Assembly (NCBI GenBank): GCA_949361645.1
Contig: OX442431.1
Coordinates: 2,537,122 to 2,601,121 of the forward strand
Direction: 5' to 3'
Source: Spongilla lacustris
Taxonomy: Eukaryota; Porifera; Demospongiae; Spongillida; Spongillidae
DNA length: 64,000 nucleotides
This document shows positions 35,481 through 48,696 of this stretch, in pieces. Each line of letters begins with the position of its first letter. Within the stretch, counting starts at the first letter, position 1. The notes under the pieces were generated by a model, which saw only the letters and a program-made list of their open reading frames with translations, did no database searches and was not told where the DNA came from. The position numbers were made by a program, and so were the translations under genes.

Positions 35481-36699
35481 TCTATTCCTGCATGGAGTAC
35501 AATGTAATTTCTTACTATACTGACACATGCACTGGCAAAGAAAACAATTCAGTGCTACATTTTAAGTAGAACAATGAGTGCTAGCTCAGTCTCAGACGTT
35601 CATAACATAACCTACCATTCCACGGCCTTCTTGTTCTCAGTCTTACGTGACGCGCATGCACGTGGTTTTAAATTGGTGATGTAGGCACCAATTTAGTAAA
35701 TAAGGGATTTCGGATATTATCGCAATTTTCAAATATTATACAGACCTACATTTAGCAAGTTAATTATATAAGGTCTGTAGACATGTAATGTTTGACAAAT
35801 GCTATGCTAAACTTTTAATACAATTCATACACCGATAGCCATCTTGTGTCTCTCATCTTTTATGCAGTTTGTCTATGAGCGTAACATATTTTTATATGTG
35901 TATCAGTACATGAGTGCAAGCCAGCAATTACAATGGTTCATGTCGCAAACTTTCATAGCACATATACATTGTTGGGATTTCATTCGTCATTTTGTAGCCG
36001 TACACTAGATTATATAATTAGCCAACATCGCTTGCACGTCCTAATACCAGTTCAGCTACTGTGCATGTCCCCTATCACTGTAGTGTCTGCTAGTATCTGT
36101 CAGGTAGGATATTGATGCAACTGAACTGACAGTCATACTGTTGGAGTGGATCACTGAACTCCAATCTTTCCTTCTACTCAGTGTTCCCTGTATAGGCCTA
36201 TTATATTCCTGAATCATGGGCGGGATAAACTGTGTTGGTGCAAGGTGCTAATTAAGGCTTGTTATTCGTGTACTTTATACTATATAAGTGGTATAGAAGC
36301 CTTACTATGGTATGGGCATAAGAGTTATTGAGCAATTCTATACATAGTCCACGGAAAGAGAAGCGAGTAAGTTGATATTGCTATACTGGCGCGGCGTGAG
36401 GATTGATATCGACGATTCGTAGCAGTATATCACAGGTTTAGGTAAGAATATATTGCTATTTGCAGGGAATCCTAGTTCTTTACCACCGGTAGAGATCTAG
36501 TCAGTTTGGTCCATTCCTATAATAACGCTCCTTCCTAACTTCACAATCAATTCATGCAATGAATAGACTACGGTGAAAACGAGTGTGTTGGTCACTTAGA
36601 TTTGGCGATAACTCCCCATTGCTGTGTTTTCTAGCAGCCTAAGTTTCTAGTCGGCTCTGATATGGGTACTAGTAATAGGGGGAGGTTGGAAAACTGTTC

Positions 36700-37130
36700 T
36701 TTCAGTGTGTTTCAAAGGTGCATTCTTATTGATGCACAACTCTCGTAGGAAGACTGTGACAATGTGTTTCTATTGGAGAGAATCAGTGTGTTAATTTAAA
36801 GTCAATGTGTCATGTGTGTTTACACTTACTCTCAGATGATGTATATGTATTGCATTCTTATAGGTGTAGATGCGCACCTCTCCAAGGTGATTGGAGATCA
36901 TGTGTTCTCATAGGTAGGAAATTTTAAGGTCAGTGTGTTTGCACGCACCCTCAGATGACATACACCTGTATGTATATGCACCTGTAAGACAAGGATTGTC
37001 ATCTGTGTGTTTCCACTGGAGGGAATCAATCTATTTAAGGTCAGTGTGTCATGTTTGTTTGCACTTACCCTCAGATGACATATATCTAGGCACGTCTTTT
37101 TACATGCACACAAAGACAAGCCAGACGGCT
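36700..37130. repeat. Imperfect ~100-bp tandem repeats
   Basis: The phrase AAGGTCAGTGTG, GTTTGCAC and CCTCAGATGACATA recurs three to four times (near 36,805, 36,930 and 37,040), interleaved with GTGTTTCYAYTGGAGRGAATCA. The array lies in the right half of the 4.4-kb transposon that is missing from the copy at 14-19 kb. Confidence 0.6.
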
Positions 37131-38485
37131 TAAAGACATGTGGGGATATTACAAAATGACGCTGTCCCTACAAGATATGTAAATTTTCGATCAAACCTAT
37201 ACAAAGACATCCAGCCCATACAACACCACTAAAACAGTTAGTTATTCAGTTTTATTGTAATCCTTAAGCATGGCTTTAATCATGCATATATAACAACAAG
37301 TAGCTATTTTGCTAATGCCATGTGTCTAATACACAGTGACACTCAAGACTAAAAAGACACCGGAGACACAAGCAATATTAATTGATGCCACCAAGTTTAT
37401 TTATCTGTCCACGTTTTGGCTGATTTTATTAGGTACGAAATTGATTACACTCAATATCAGCATGTCTCTTGACTATTATCCCCCATTCATTCCTCTCTCA
37501 TCCCATTTCTCTTTCTCCAGACACAGGTGTATAGAGGAAGCATTCAGTCACACTTAAAGAGTGTGCCAGGTCGAGTTAACTACTAATTAAGGACCAATGT
37601 TGAGGGCCCACATGCGGCTTAAAGCTATATGTGTCCCTTTACCTCTTCTCACTTCTCTTCTCATCCAACTTCTTTTTCCTACCTCCCCCTCTGCAGAAAA
37701 TATCTGGGCACACGAGCAGCGTTATTTGTCTGTGAAATTCACTTTTTATTATGGCACATGATTGAAAAACACTTATGCATCCATTCTCTTAACAATAATG
37801 GCTGAAGTGTACTAGTTTTGTTTTCTTTTTTACAGGTACGAAATTGAGATTTATCCAGTACCCTCATCTCTCTTATGTTCAATTGACTATTATGATATAC
37901 GTGTTTATTTCTTTTAAATTTATTCTACTTTTTCTGCACTTGGTGTTCACACAATTTGATAATATTAAACAGTGTTAATTGTTACAGAAGCTGCATGCAT
38001 AGTTGACGACCTGTATGCGACCAAATCATAATGGGAACATATATAAATAGTAACAACTTAATATAAATATACATGTAAATATACATTTGTATAACAAGTT
38101 AGTTTTAGAATAAGCATCCCAGACCGATCGAAGAAAACAGTTCATTGTTACAGACAGTTAATTGTTACAGAAGCTGCTTATATAGTTGACGACCTGCGAT
38201 CGTTGGCTTTTGCTTTTCGAGCCAAATGTGCCAGCCCTTACGTGAATGCAAGGGGTGGAATATACATATATACATGCACGTATTTAAAACCAGGGAATAC
38301 GGTCCGGGGGGGGGACTCAATTCCCTAGGGAATTGAGTCCGGTTAATTGGTTTTGCACAACCAGGGAACTCGGTCCGGGGGACCGTATTCCCTAGGGAGT
38401 TGGGTCCGGGGGGGACCGTATTCCCTAAGGGAATACGGTCCGCCGGACCGAAAATTGGGCCGGACCGTATACCCTATGACACCGG

Positions 38486-39198
38486 TCCTAACCACAGGCT
38501 GGACCCACTTGGTCACCATGCATTGACGTGCAAACACTCGTACGGGGGTGATGTGGTCTTGCGTCACAACAGCCTTCGTGATGTTTTTGTGGAGTTCTGT
38601 CATAGGGCTTGCTTAGGAGGTCAGGTCGAAGTTGGATGTGGTCTTGGTCTTGACGGACTGCACTCTCGTCCTGATGACGTACTTGTCAACAACTGGCATC
38701 TTGGCAAACCTGCTGCTTTTGACCTCACTATCACTTCACCGCTTAACCCAACCACTTTGACGGAAGCGGGGTGAGGTGTGGGTCTTCTGCTCTGCATGGT
38801 TACTGAGACAAGAAAGCATAATGCCAACGATTCCAAGTGTGCTGAGCATGGATGGGTGTGCATTCCCCTAGCTGTGGAGTCATATGGATGCTGGGGCATG
38901 GAAGCACAACAATCCTTTTTGCGGCTTGCGGCTCGTCTAGCCATCCAAATGGGATGCAACAAATCACAGGCTATATACCACCATCTTGTACCAGAGGCTA
39001 AGCCTTTCGCTTGTGAGAGCCAATGCTAGAGTACTAGTCTAGCTTGCTCTCCCGTGCAAGGTTTCGGCATTCGGAGGAGGGGGGTTGAGGTGTGTGGGTG
39101 TGGGGTGGTTACTGCTGTGACTTTGATTTTGTTGGTGTGCTGTACGGTGTATGTAAAAATTTGCATGTATTATCATTATTATCAATAATAATAATAAT
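38486..39198 (+). pseudogene. LINE endonuclease domain, right half, and 3' tail
   Basis: Directly after the transposon the frame reads LDPLGHHALTC, the second half of a CCHC zinc knuckle whose first cysteines lie at 34.05 kb. Next come an RHNSLRD helix, RPDDVLVNNW and AAFDLTITSPL: the PD...D pattern of the restriction-enzyme-like endonuclease (RLE) at the C-terminus of site-specific LINE lineages. After a frame break at 38,774, ETRKHNANDSKCAEHGW and IPLAVESYGCWG follow to a stop at 39,029. About 140 bp later an (ATT/AAT)n stretch (39,168-39,198) resembles a LINE 3' tail. The equivalent at 59.2-60.0 kb is on the minus strand. Confidence 0.8.
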
Positions 39199-39199
39199 C

Positions 39200-42100
39200 G
39201 CCGAATTGTAAATCTACTGGCCATTTTGTTACACAATGCCGTATGGGTCGGGGAAAAACATCTTCATCCACTTGCTGCTTCTGAAAATATCATCTTTGCG
39301 CCAAAAGATCAAAACCATTAACATACACCGACGACATATGTACGATGCAAAATGCTTGGTTTTAGGCGCGCACGTGACGTTTATATGTTTATCGTATGAC
39401 GTTTTGTGTTTATATGCCCACATATTATTAAGACGTTTATTTGTTTATACGCCCAAAATGGGAAAAGGTCTAATGAGAGTTTTAACGTAACTCATTGGAT
39501 CAGTATTTTATGTAATTAGATATACGGTAACGTGGGAGGAATCATTTGAAGGTTCAAAAGATCGAGACAGTCGATTGTTCAGGTACGCCTATGTGTTTGA
39601 AAGGGTGAAGGGGCGTACATGAGACTTGGAGTTGTAGGGGCATTGTACGCTTAAAGAATAAACCGGTGTGGTATATACCGGTATCATCAGATGACTCAGA
39701 TATACCATAGACAATTACTAGAGATATAATATATGAGTACTATCAGTCGTGAAGCATTGTGGGCTGGATTTGTTTCAGTGTGCGGTTTCGAAATGTAACT
39801 CTTTGGGGGCCAGATGTGTATAATAATGATATAATTATGTGCATTGCATGTAATTTACGTGTATTTAATATGTTTGCACGCCACTCAAGTATAGTGTATC
39901 GGTAAATCTACACGCATGATTTACTCCACAAACTGTCAATTACTGATTACTACATGTGCTTGCGTTCGAGTCCCACATAAAAAATGTGCACACCTAGCAT
40001 ATAACCTCGGTAACAGTTGATATAGAGCTAGAAGGAAGACCTTATTCGATAAAATATGAATTCCATTACTATCACGTATACGTCGTAATGAATGTACTTA
40101 TATTCACGTGATGCTAACAATGACTTAGACGATGGTATTGAGTTGCCGGCTGCCCTCCGGGTTGTAGGAACAAAAAGAATACTGGCTCTCCTATCAAATT
40201 TTACGGATTTCCGTTGGATCGTAGCCGTAGGATGCTCTAAATCTCCACATTTCGTTGGCATGGCTTTGTACCAACTGACTCACATAGGCTCTGCAAGTAT
40301 TATTTCATATCAGGTACCACTGTTACGCCGAATAATAGATACATTATCACACTATTGTTCGTGCATCCTGACTTCCTTTGAAGCATTTTTGATCATGTGG
40401 ATTGTTGAAGTAAGGAAAAGCTAATAAGAAACTAAAGCAATGCCTACAGACTACAGAAACGAAACGTATAGCGTATCTATTGCTTGCACCGCCATGGAAA
40501 AAGAGAAAACTTGAATGTAAAGTTGTACGCATCGTATAGCCGGATCACCGGCTGAACTAATATTAATCCAACCTTGTTTTATAGCATTGCAAGCACATGC
40601 CATTGCAGCTATACTCATACCAGGCAGTACACTTGGATTGGCTTCTAGTTATAAATTTCATGTCAGTGTGTCAGTCACCTGCTCTGCATGCTTAGTCACT
40701 GAAAGCGAATTGAAAATTGTTTTGCTCTCAGCATTGTAGGACTATGTAAAAACTCAGTAGTTCAAACGCACCCACGGGCGCAAGGTAAAGGTGCACATCT
40801 AACCAGACTGTGTTGAACCAAAAATTAAATTATACCTATATCAATGCCAGGTGTCAGTGTAAAAAATGTATTTACTCATTTTAGCATGACGTAGACAGGA
40901 CTCAGCATTAATCCAAATCTACATCAGTGGTAACATATATACCAATTCAAGCTGTAAAGTATGCCCGCCATGCATCGCGGGTGCTCTTGTGTGCGTTGAG
41001 TGAATCAACTCCACGTTAGGCCACGAATCGGGGCTGAGATTCCCAGTTCTCAGATGTAATAGCGTACAGATAGCTGCATAAACCAAGGATATGGAGCTTC
41101 TCATGGTACCTAGTACTAACATTTGCTCCTGCAAATATAATCCATCGATACAGTTAGTCGCCATTCCTCCAATACATTGAATGAAGAACGATGAATTAGA
41201 TTATGATCACACGCACGCCACCAGATAATCGCATTCATGTTTCTTTGAATAAGGTGTACATGTATATGTAGGCGCTTTTTAACCAATATCTAGGCTTAAT
41301 TTGCAAACCGCTTTATTCCAAACAATAAACAAACAGCCAACGCCAACATGCATGATCAATTATACTTGTATGCAAAGAAGGCTACTCAGTTGCAAGGTGG
41401 TGGCAGAAAACAACGCAAGCGTGCTGTTAATGACACGCACCTCATTTAGCTTGATTTACATAAAAGAAGAAGCTAAAATCATTCTTGGCTTTTTACTAGT
41501 TTTTAGGCAGATAGAATTTCACCACCCAACATACACGATTTCCAACTTTTATGCTCTCTGTCACACGCTCCTCCGTGGGTATCTACAGAGCCAATGTTTG
41601 AACAATCTCTAAAGCGAATGACTGAAAAATGAAGCCTAATGTTTTTGTGTAACATTTTTGAGGTGAAATTTGTTTATACTTTATACCATTTCATGCGAGG
41701 ACCGGAAGTCGCAATGAAACTCTTGTACATGTAGGTTAAAACGGCGCGGCCTACATATAGGCGTGCGGCCAATCCATCATTAACTCATTGCGCCCATTTT
41801 CAAGGAATGGAGTTATTATTGTACCTCCATTTACATGTATGTGCGTGCTATCACGTAGTCTCGTACCCAGACCCTATTGCGTCACAGCTGCGGATTGCAT
41901 CACCACCGAACTAGGGTGGACTGTGATACGTATAAATACACGTATGCCCTTGGCACCCACAGGGTTAAAATATGAGGTGCATTAATGGAAGATGGATGAA
42001 ATTGTAAATACATGTAGGAGAATGGGCCTTTGGCAGTTTGGCGGTATAGCCTATAGGTTATTCCAGTGGTGGTCATTCTACTCCGAAGTAACGTAACATA

Positions 42101-45100
42101 CCAAAACCGAACATAAGCTCGATACATCAAGGCCATAGATAAGGGGGTGCTTTGAGGGGGCATGCACGTGGCCCCCCCCCCCCCCCATTTTTTTTTCTGT
42201 AACATTAATTATTTAAATTGCAATCACGTGCGTGACATCGCAATGTCAATAATATCTTCAAAGGAAGACTCCGAAGCCACGACAGGTAATACTTCACTTA
42301 AGTGCTAGTAGCGAGCCTGCAAGCCGAAATTCCAGTCGCCGGGAATTTTCTTTAATGAGTGTATGATACATGCAATGGTTCAAATGAAGTTGTGAAGAAT
42401 TGAGTTGGCGGTAGGACGTAACAATGGGGAGGGTGCAGAAGCTTTTGAAGAAGTATGGCAGCCGTACATGTATTATGAAACCTCCTAGTCTCGTTCCCAG
42501 ACTCACTTACGTAAGCATTACCGCATAATTTGTAACGCTACGAAAGAGTCTGGAAAGGAAGTTAAGCGTTTCACACGAAATCGTGAGCGTCCAATCAAAT
42601 TGCAGGTACGTCGTGTCATTTACTAATTGCATTCACTTCGGTCTGTTTGCACAGCAATTCAGGGCTTTAATTCCCGGCTCGAGACAGTACGTAGTATCGA
42701 CCGGAAGAGCATGCTTCCGAGTTACGCGAGCCATTTGCTTCCGAAACCGCGAGTGGACCGATTTCATTTCACGGTCCCGGGAGCTAATTTGTACTCGCAC
42801 GGATGAGTTTGGGTTAATTATCGCACGCGTACGTGCAATTTTGAACGAAACCGGGCATACACCGTACAAGCACCGCGTACTTGTACGTAAGAATTACTGT
42901 ATGACGTATTGGCAATTGGAAGATACGTGGTTAATTTACGGGTTATGTCAATTAATTCCTTGTACTGAAATATGTTGCAGGTTATTAAAAATATATAATT
43001 AGCTTCACACAGTCATAAGCACAAAGTTGATTGAGAACTGGTACAGATCTGTATATAAAAAAGAAAGCATGAATTGGGCAACAATTTTGCCAGATGACCT
43101 TACCTCTCGGACAGTACACGCAGGGGTAACATCTGATCTCCATCTAAAAAGAATAAAAAAGAATATCACACTAGTCAATCTAATTGTTTCACTTACCTTT
43201 CTTTGGCACCTCACTGTGCTATTGAAGTGAATCCTCATAGCAAATGCATAACAGGTAGGGTTTACCTTGTGCTACTTTCGTTCTGAACTGCACACAAGTG
43301 GGATGGTCATGCATAAATGCGACAGGAGGCAGAGAAGCAATTCATGCATGCCACGATCTGTGTTGAGACGAAGGGAAAGTATAAATAGCAACTATAGCGA
43401 TGTACTCTTACTTTTAGCGCTCTTGTTCAGCCACGCACCAGGAATCCATTAATACAGTTCCCGACGTTACGTCGAACCAGCAAAAAGGTAAACTCCCAAC
43501 CTACTGGACATCGTTAACAGGGCTTACCTTGTGATGTAGCGTAGTACTACATCCAGTAACCAATTTTAAAAACTTTCCCTGCAAAAAAAAAAGCCTTCAA
43601 TTCAATCCATAAGGCATAACGAGTGTAGCTAAAGGTGTAACTCACCTGGCATCACTATAGTAGTCACGAAGCTTGGTGGAAGATGTAGCTATAATATAAT
43701 GTTTAGCTGTGGTCAACAGATACTGAAAATTGAAGATATTGTATAAGTCGCTGAATTCCTGCCAGCTCATAATACCACCCCCTTTCCTTACGTACCGGCA
43801 AATATCTCAGACACGTGAATTGGTCATTGGATAGTTTAAAAAACATAATTTAATTAACTTTCAGCTCTGTACATGTACATACAGTATGCGTACATGTAAC
43901 AACTATATACAAATCAATTGTATTAGCGGTCACACTGTAACTGGAAAGGTCACCCCGGTATCATCACGACGTCGAAAAGGTAGCATGCATTGCTTCACAC
44001 CCTCCCAGCCTCCCTTCACCCGTAAATGGCGTGATAACCGTATTGCATATATTGATCTCTCGTCCAAACAATGCAACGCCATCATCATGATCATATTCGT
44101 GGATATCCATTCTCTAAATTTATTATTATGCCACGCCCACCATATGCATTGTATATTATTAATCGATTGCATACTTATATAGTACAGTACAATGCAAGAG
44201 AAAGTGACTCCGGGAAATGTTTTAACATTGCGTTCGAGTATATCTTACAGTTGTTTCATTTGTTATAATGTCTGATACTGCACCCTTACATGTATGTACA
44301 CACATACATGTACGTATATGGATGTGTTCCAACAACGCTGTTTCTTAGCAGCACATGTACATGTACAGGACGCGTCAAATGAAGTTTTGATTCTATAAAA
44401 GATTTTAAAATCCTCTGTAAAACCACTGTGTAATTGAACATTAAAATTATAATAAATTCATTAATTGTCATCCTTTCCTGTCGTATATGTCGGCAACGTG
44501 CATGATGTAGGTTGCTATGTAGTCTTATTTGTTTCATTTACTGTAACGCATTATATATCTGTCAAAGTAGGTATCGCATTTAATGTACTTTATATAATAG
44601 TGAACCTGCATGTGTATGAGTTATATACTGACGATACCTGCTGTAACTGTATTTGAATTATTTCATAGGATCAGTTACTCAGTGTTAAACAGTTTTTTTT
44701 TTACTTCTAAGTAATGTATGACTGATATCGTTTTAATTTGCTGGTGTGTCATTTATCACACCAGGATAGGATAGATATCAAAAATTGTACATGTTGTAAG
44801 AATCCTTTCCATTGCAATACATGGTACAATCCTCTCAATGTCAAAGCATTCCTTCCATTATTTCTCACATGCTTTTCCTATCAGTTTACAAATCCATTTG
44901 CAAACATAAAAATTAAAAATTCCTTTAATATGAGTTAAATGTATTACATGTGCAATGCATCAAGCATTATTATTGTGTTTTTCATTATTAATGTTTAATC
45001 TCCAATCGTCCTTAATTTATTATAAGGGCCTCTGTCATTAAACAAGGACGATTTCTTCATTCCAGCTAAAGTACGCAAAATTTCCTTTAAAATTTATGAT
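39200..45100. other. No gene recognised; MITE traces
   Basis: Only short frames without family features. The 110- and 77-residue frames at 40.03-40.42 kb overlap on opposite strands and neither is convincing. AGTCTCGTACCCAGAC at 41,857 and AGTCTCGTTCCCAGAC at 42,487 are in the same orientation, with a partial inverted match (GAGTCTGG) at 42,547; they look like MITE ends. A 15-bp C run is at 42,172-42,186. A small hairpin (ATCGTCCTT/AAGGACGAT, 45,006-45,053) precedes the piggyBac region. Confidence 0.4.
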
Positions 45101-45183
45101 GTCAAGTTTTGATCTGATAAACTGTATCAGGGTAAACTGGTTTTTTATCGGTGCTCTGTCTAGGCAACTGTTTTTTGGTCAAA

Positions 45184-47483
45184 ATGGCGAAGCTATTCAA
45201 AGTTGGCGATAGTGTAGTTGGCAAACTTATAAGTACGATGGGCAAAAAAGCAACAGTGCTAGAAGTCATTGTTAATGGAAGGAGGAGGAAATATGTTGTT
45301 CGCTGGGAAACTGGGAAAGTTTCAACGGTCTCTACTAACGGCATTTGCTTAGCACGCGACTTCGAACCAAAGGCAAAGTGCAGTCGTCGCAAAAGAGCTA
45401 GAGCGCTTGAAGAAACTGAAGAAGCCAGCACACTTCCAGCTTCACGCTTTGAACTAGACAGCTCGTCTGTGGCCAACGCGGAAGAGGATGTCACAAACAT
45501 TGACACTGAATGCATCGTTTCGACCTCGTCATCAGAAAGTGATAGCAATAGTGATGTTGAACATGAGCAAAGGTAAAGATAGTTTTGTATGAAAACATAT
45601 TTATAAAAATTAATAATTCATATAGAACGCATACGGATGAGGATTTTCTTGAAGACCCAGTTCCACTCACTACTGATGTACACCCACTTTTGATGCCACA
45701 TGGTCGCATGTGGAAATGGCGAGAATCTTTGCTCATTGATCCCTCAGCTGGAGGGTGTTATAATTCCATTCCTCATGTGAGGTGGTCACATGTACAAGAG
45801 AGTCAACCAAGGACAGCTTACAACTATTTCACTTTGTTAAATCCCATGTGTGGACTCGATAGCATGTTGCAGTGTCCCAACGTCAACATGAATGCAAATG
45901 GATTGAGTCACAAGTGACATCGGTGAGTTTTTAAAATTTCTTGGCCGATTGAGGCTTGCTATGGCTTAAGTTGTGAACCTAAACAAGGGCCTATTCAGTC
46001 ATGCGTACTGGAAAACTGGAAGTGAACCTGGAAGTGTGTTCAAAGGTGCAGACTTTGGTCATTATGGGATGACTAGACATCGCTTCCAAGATATACTGAA
46101 GTGCTTCAGTTTTGTTCCACCTCATGTTGAAGGTACCTGCACTGATGTAAGTAATTATACAAAGTTGTATATGTTTTTAGGATCCATGGAAAAGCGTCAG
46201 ATGCTTCATTGATTATTTCAACCTTACACAAAAAAGCATATCATTCCTGGATGTCACTTAGTTGTTGATGAATGTATGAGTTCTTGGAAAGGAGCTGATG
46301 GTGAATATGTTGTGGACGGTATGCCTCATAAGACAAAGCTGCCTCGCAAACCTAAAGGAGTGGGTACTGAAATCAAATCACTTGCTTGTGGTGACACAGG
46401 TATCATTCTGAAGTTAGAGATAATGGAAGGGAAAGAAGCCAACAGAAAAAAGGACTATTTCCAACAGTATGGAGAGGGAACAGCAGTAACTCTTCGCCTA
46501 ACCAAGGAATACTATGGTAGTGGCCGTGTGGTGCATGCTGATTCTGCCTTCTCCTCAGTGAAGACCCTCTTGGCCTTACAAGAAAGGGGACTGTACTTCA
46601 TGGGTATGGTAAAGACAGCACATAAAGAATATCCACTTGCATACTTACAGTCTTGGGGAAAAGGTCAGGAAGATGAAGCAGTACCAGCTCAGGGGGGATT
46701 TCTGCTTATTAGAGACTCAGGCTGAAAATGGTATACCCTTCTATGCACTTGGATGGGCTGATAAGAAGATGAAAACAATTGTGTCTAATGTTGGTTCAAC
46801 ACTTTCAGGAACTCCTTGCAAGTGCAAAATTAAAGGCACAAGAAGGAGTAAATGGTGTGTTGGAGATTGTTGTATACTTCAAGGAGGTCAAGCGACCAGC
46901 AATGATAGAGGAATTCTTCAGTTGTTTTGGTATCATTGATAGACATCAGATCCTTACCGTCAAGGTTCTCTTGAATGAGAACGTGAATGGTGTACACACA
47001 AGTGGTGGCATCGTATAGTTTTTGGGATGTGTGTTGTTGATTCTTTCCTGGCTTACACATTTGTAGTGCAAAGTACATATGGGACACCAGATGATTTCCT
47101 AACCTTTATGGAAAAACTTGCATATGAGCTTATCAATAATGTGTTATTGGGGCAAGGAATGGTTCTACGAGACAAGTTATCAGAAGAACAGGTAATATTG
47201 CTGTAATGCACTGAAACATTGCCACAAAATGTTTTTTTATTCTCATTAGATTGGGAAACAATATATCCCAATTCCATTGTCAACCTTGAATGCTTATAGC
47301 AATCACAAAAAGCAAGTGCAATTGAAGTGCAAAATTTGTTCACAAAAGTCATCATACTGTTGTGAAGGATGCTCCAGTGCTACAACAGGTTATGTTCACA
47401 CTCTCTGCAAACCAAGTACAAAACACAACTGCTTTCAACAGCACCTCACCCTCATTGCTGATAGTAGTGCAACACAGCTATAA
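45184..47483 (+). pseudogene. piggyBac-type transposase gene, decayed
   Basis: The first exon (45184-45572) encodes a basic, chromo/Tudor-like FKVGDSVVGKLIST region, then a serine- and acid-rich segment. A 53-bp intron (45573-45625, GTAAAG...ATATAG) joins it in frame to THTDEDFLEDP. The DDE core at 46.2-46.7 kb shows LVVDECMSSWKG (first aspartate), KLPRKPKGVGTEIKSLACGD and GRVVHADSAFSSVKTLLAL (second aspartate). The end (47,310-47,480) is a Cys/His-rich CKICSQKSSYCCEGC...LC...C...H domain, the usual piggyBac C-terminus. Frame breaks occur near 45,915, 46,180, 46,725 and 46,870, with an in-frame TAA near 45,975. The family call is firm; activity is excluded. I did not find TTAA-flanked ends. 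Confidence 0.88.
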
Positions 47484-47489
47484 ATGACA

Positions 47490-48580
47490 TCAATAATAAC
47501 ACTCAATGTTCAACTCAAGGGTATATGAATTGATTTTGGTTTTGATTGATTGGCCTGATTTATTTTCATTTATTTTAATCAACAAGACAAATTTGATTTC
47601 ACACTCTCACAATTTGCATTACAAAGGGTATTAAATATACCAATAACTAACTGGAATGAGTTTTAATACTATTTTATCATTACAGACATTCACTGCATTA
47701 TACACAAGTAAATGCAGTTGACAAAGAGTTAAAGATACATTCATATACTTGACATAACATTAAACTACTTGTGTCCATCTCTCAGGACGCTTCATTAGAT
47801 TAAAATATTCTCTAAAATATTGTTCAACGTGACAGTCCAGCTTATCTATGGGAAATAAAAAGCATACAAATCAGCAATTCGGATGTACATATGTGCAAAC
47901 TTTTTTATATCTTCTGAATGTAGACTGATTGAAGTGTCTGATAATCCTTGAGGGCTACTACAGCTGTAATGCCCAGATCAATGAAACACGTACCTAGTAC
48001 AATAAGAACACCCCAGTGATGAACATGGTAACATAGTTTGACCTTCAGTCCCTTATATGGCATGAAACAAGGCACACCCACCTGACTGAGGGCATCGTCC
48101 AATCATCACAGCTCACAGGATCTACATGTACATGTATCCTGAACACGATGGTGAAGGTCCCTACGTGTCCTGACCTCTCAGGGTCAACGTCCCATGGAGG
48201 CTACATGGTAACCATGGGGAGCTCTAGAGGGGGGAGGAGAGTGATTACATGTAGGGGATGACCACAGCAACATGCCTACCATCAAAGATAGCTTTGGTAA
48301 ATGGTCATATAAGACCACTGGTCTGTATGAAGTGACCTTTTGGGTACTGGGAGTCTGAAGGCCCAGAGTCAATGAACACCACAGGGGAGAGGTATGAGTG
48401 AAGGGAAGTGTGGGAAAGGAAAGGGAGAGATAGGTGTGAGGGAGGGGAAGGAAGGAGAGAGAGGGAAAGAAGAATGTGAGAAGAAGAGGGAGGTGGCACA
48501 GGAGATACGCGGAGGACACAGCACATGCATGCTGCATAGGTGTGGATACTACATGTATGTAGAAATAGCTCGTGCACACA
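47490..48580. other. No gene recognised
   Basis: AT-rich DNA from 47.5 to 48.1 kb, then a purine-rich stretch (48,390-48,500) whose long minus-strand frames are low-complexity Pro/Leu/Ser translations. I do not regard those as genes. Confidence 0.4.
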
Positions 48581-48696
48581 TGTGTACACCCACACAGATG
48601 GCCAGGATTGCCACCAGTTTCTCATTAACCAATACAAGTGCACCTTGGCGCCTCGTGCTGAATAGCCAAATATTCCATTTGTCCAGAGAAAACATA

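Larger units (their letters stand above)
34062..38481. mobile_element. Large TIR transposon, 4.4 kb, Ginger-like
   Basis: The two ends match for about 101 bp as inverted repeats, with one substitution and one indel by eye. They begin TGTCATAGGGTATACGGTCC and are built of palindromic modules (CCCTTAGGGAATACGGTCC and variants). CCGG flanks both ends (34058-34061, 38482-38485). Outside are the two halves of one LINE domain. The left 2.15 kb is homologous to 14.4-18.95 kb inverted and carries remnants of an integrase-like ORF on the minus strand. Ginger elements are known for TGTNR ends, 4-bp duplications and retroviral-type integrase transposases. These three features fit, but no intact catalytic core is seen, so the class is inferred. 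Confidence 0.8.

Noticed and set aside
39965..39990. GTTCGAGTCCCAC resembling a tRNA T-arm
   Set aside because: The arms beside the loop do not pair and no anticodon or acceptor stem could be drawn.
42583..43002. 139-residue plus-strand frame
   Set aside because: No recognisable motif, a competing frame on the other strand, and MITE-like sequence alongside.
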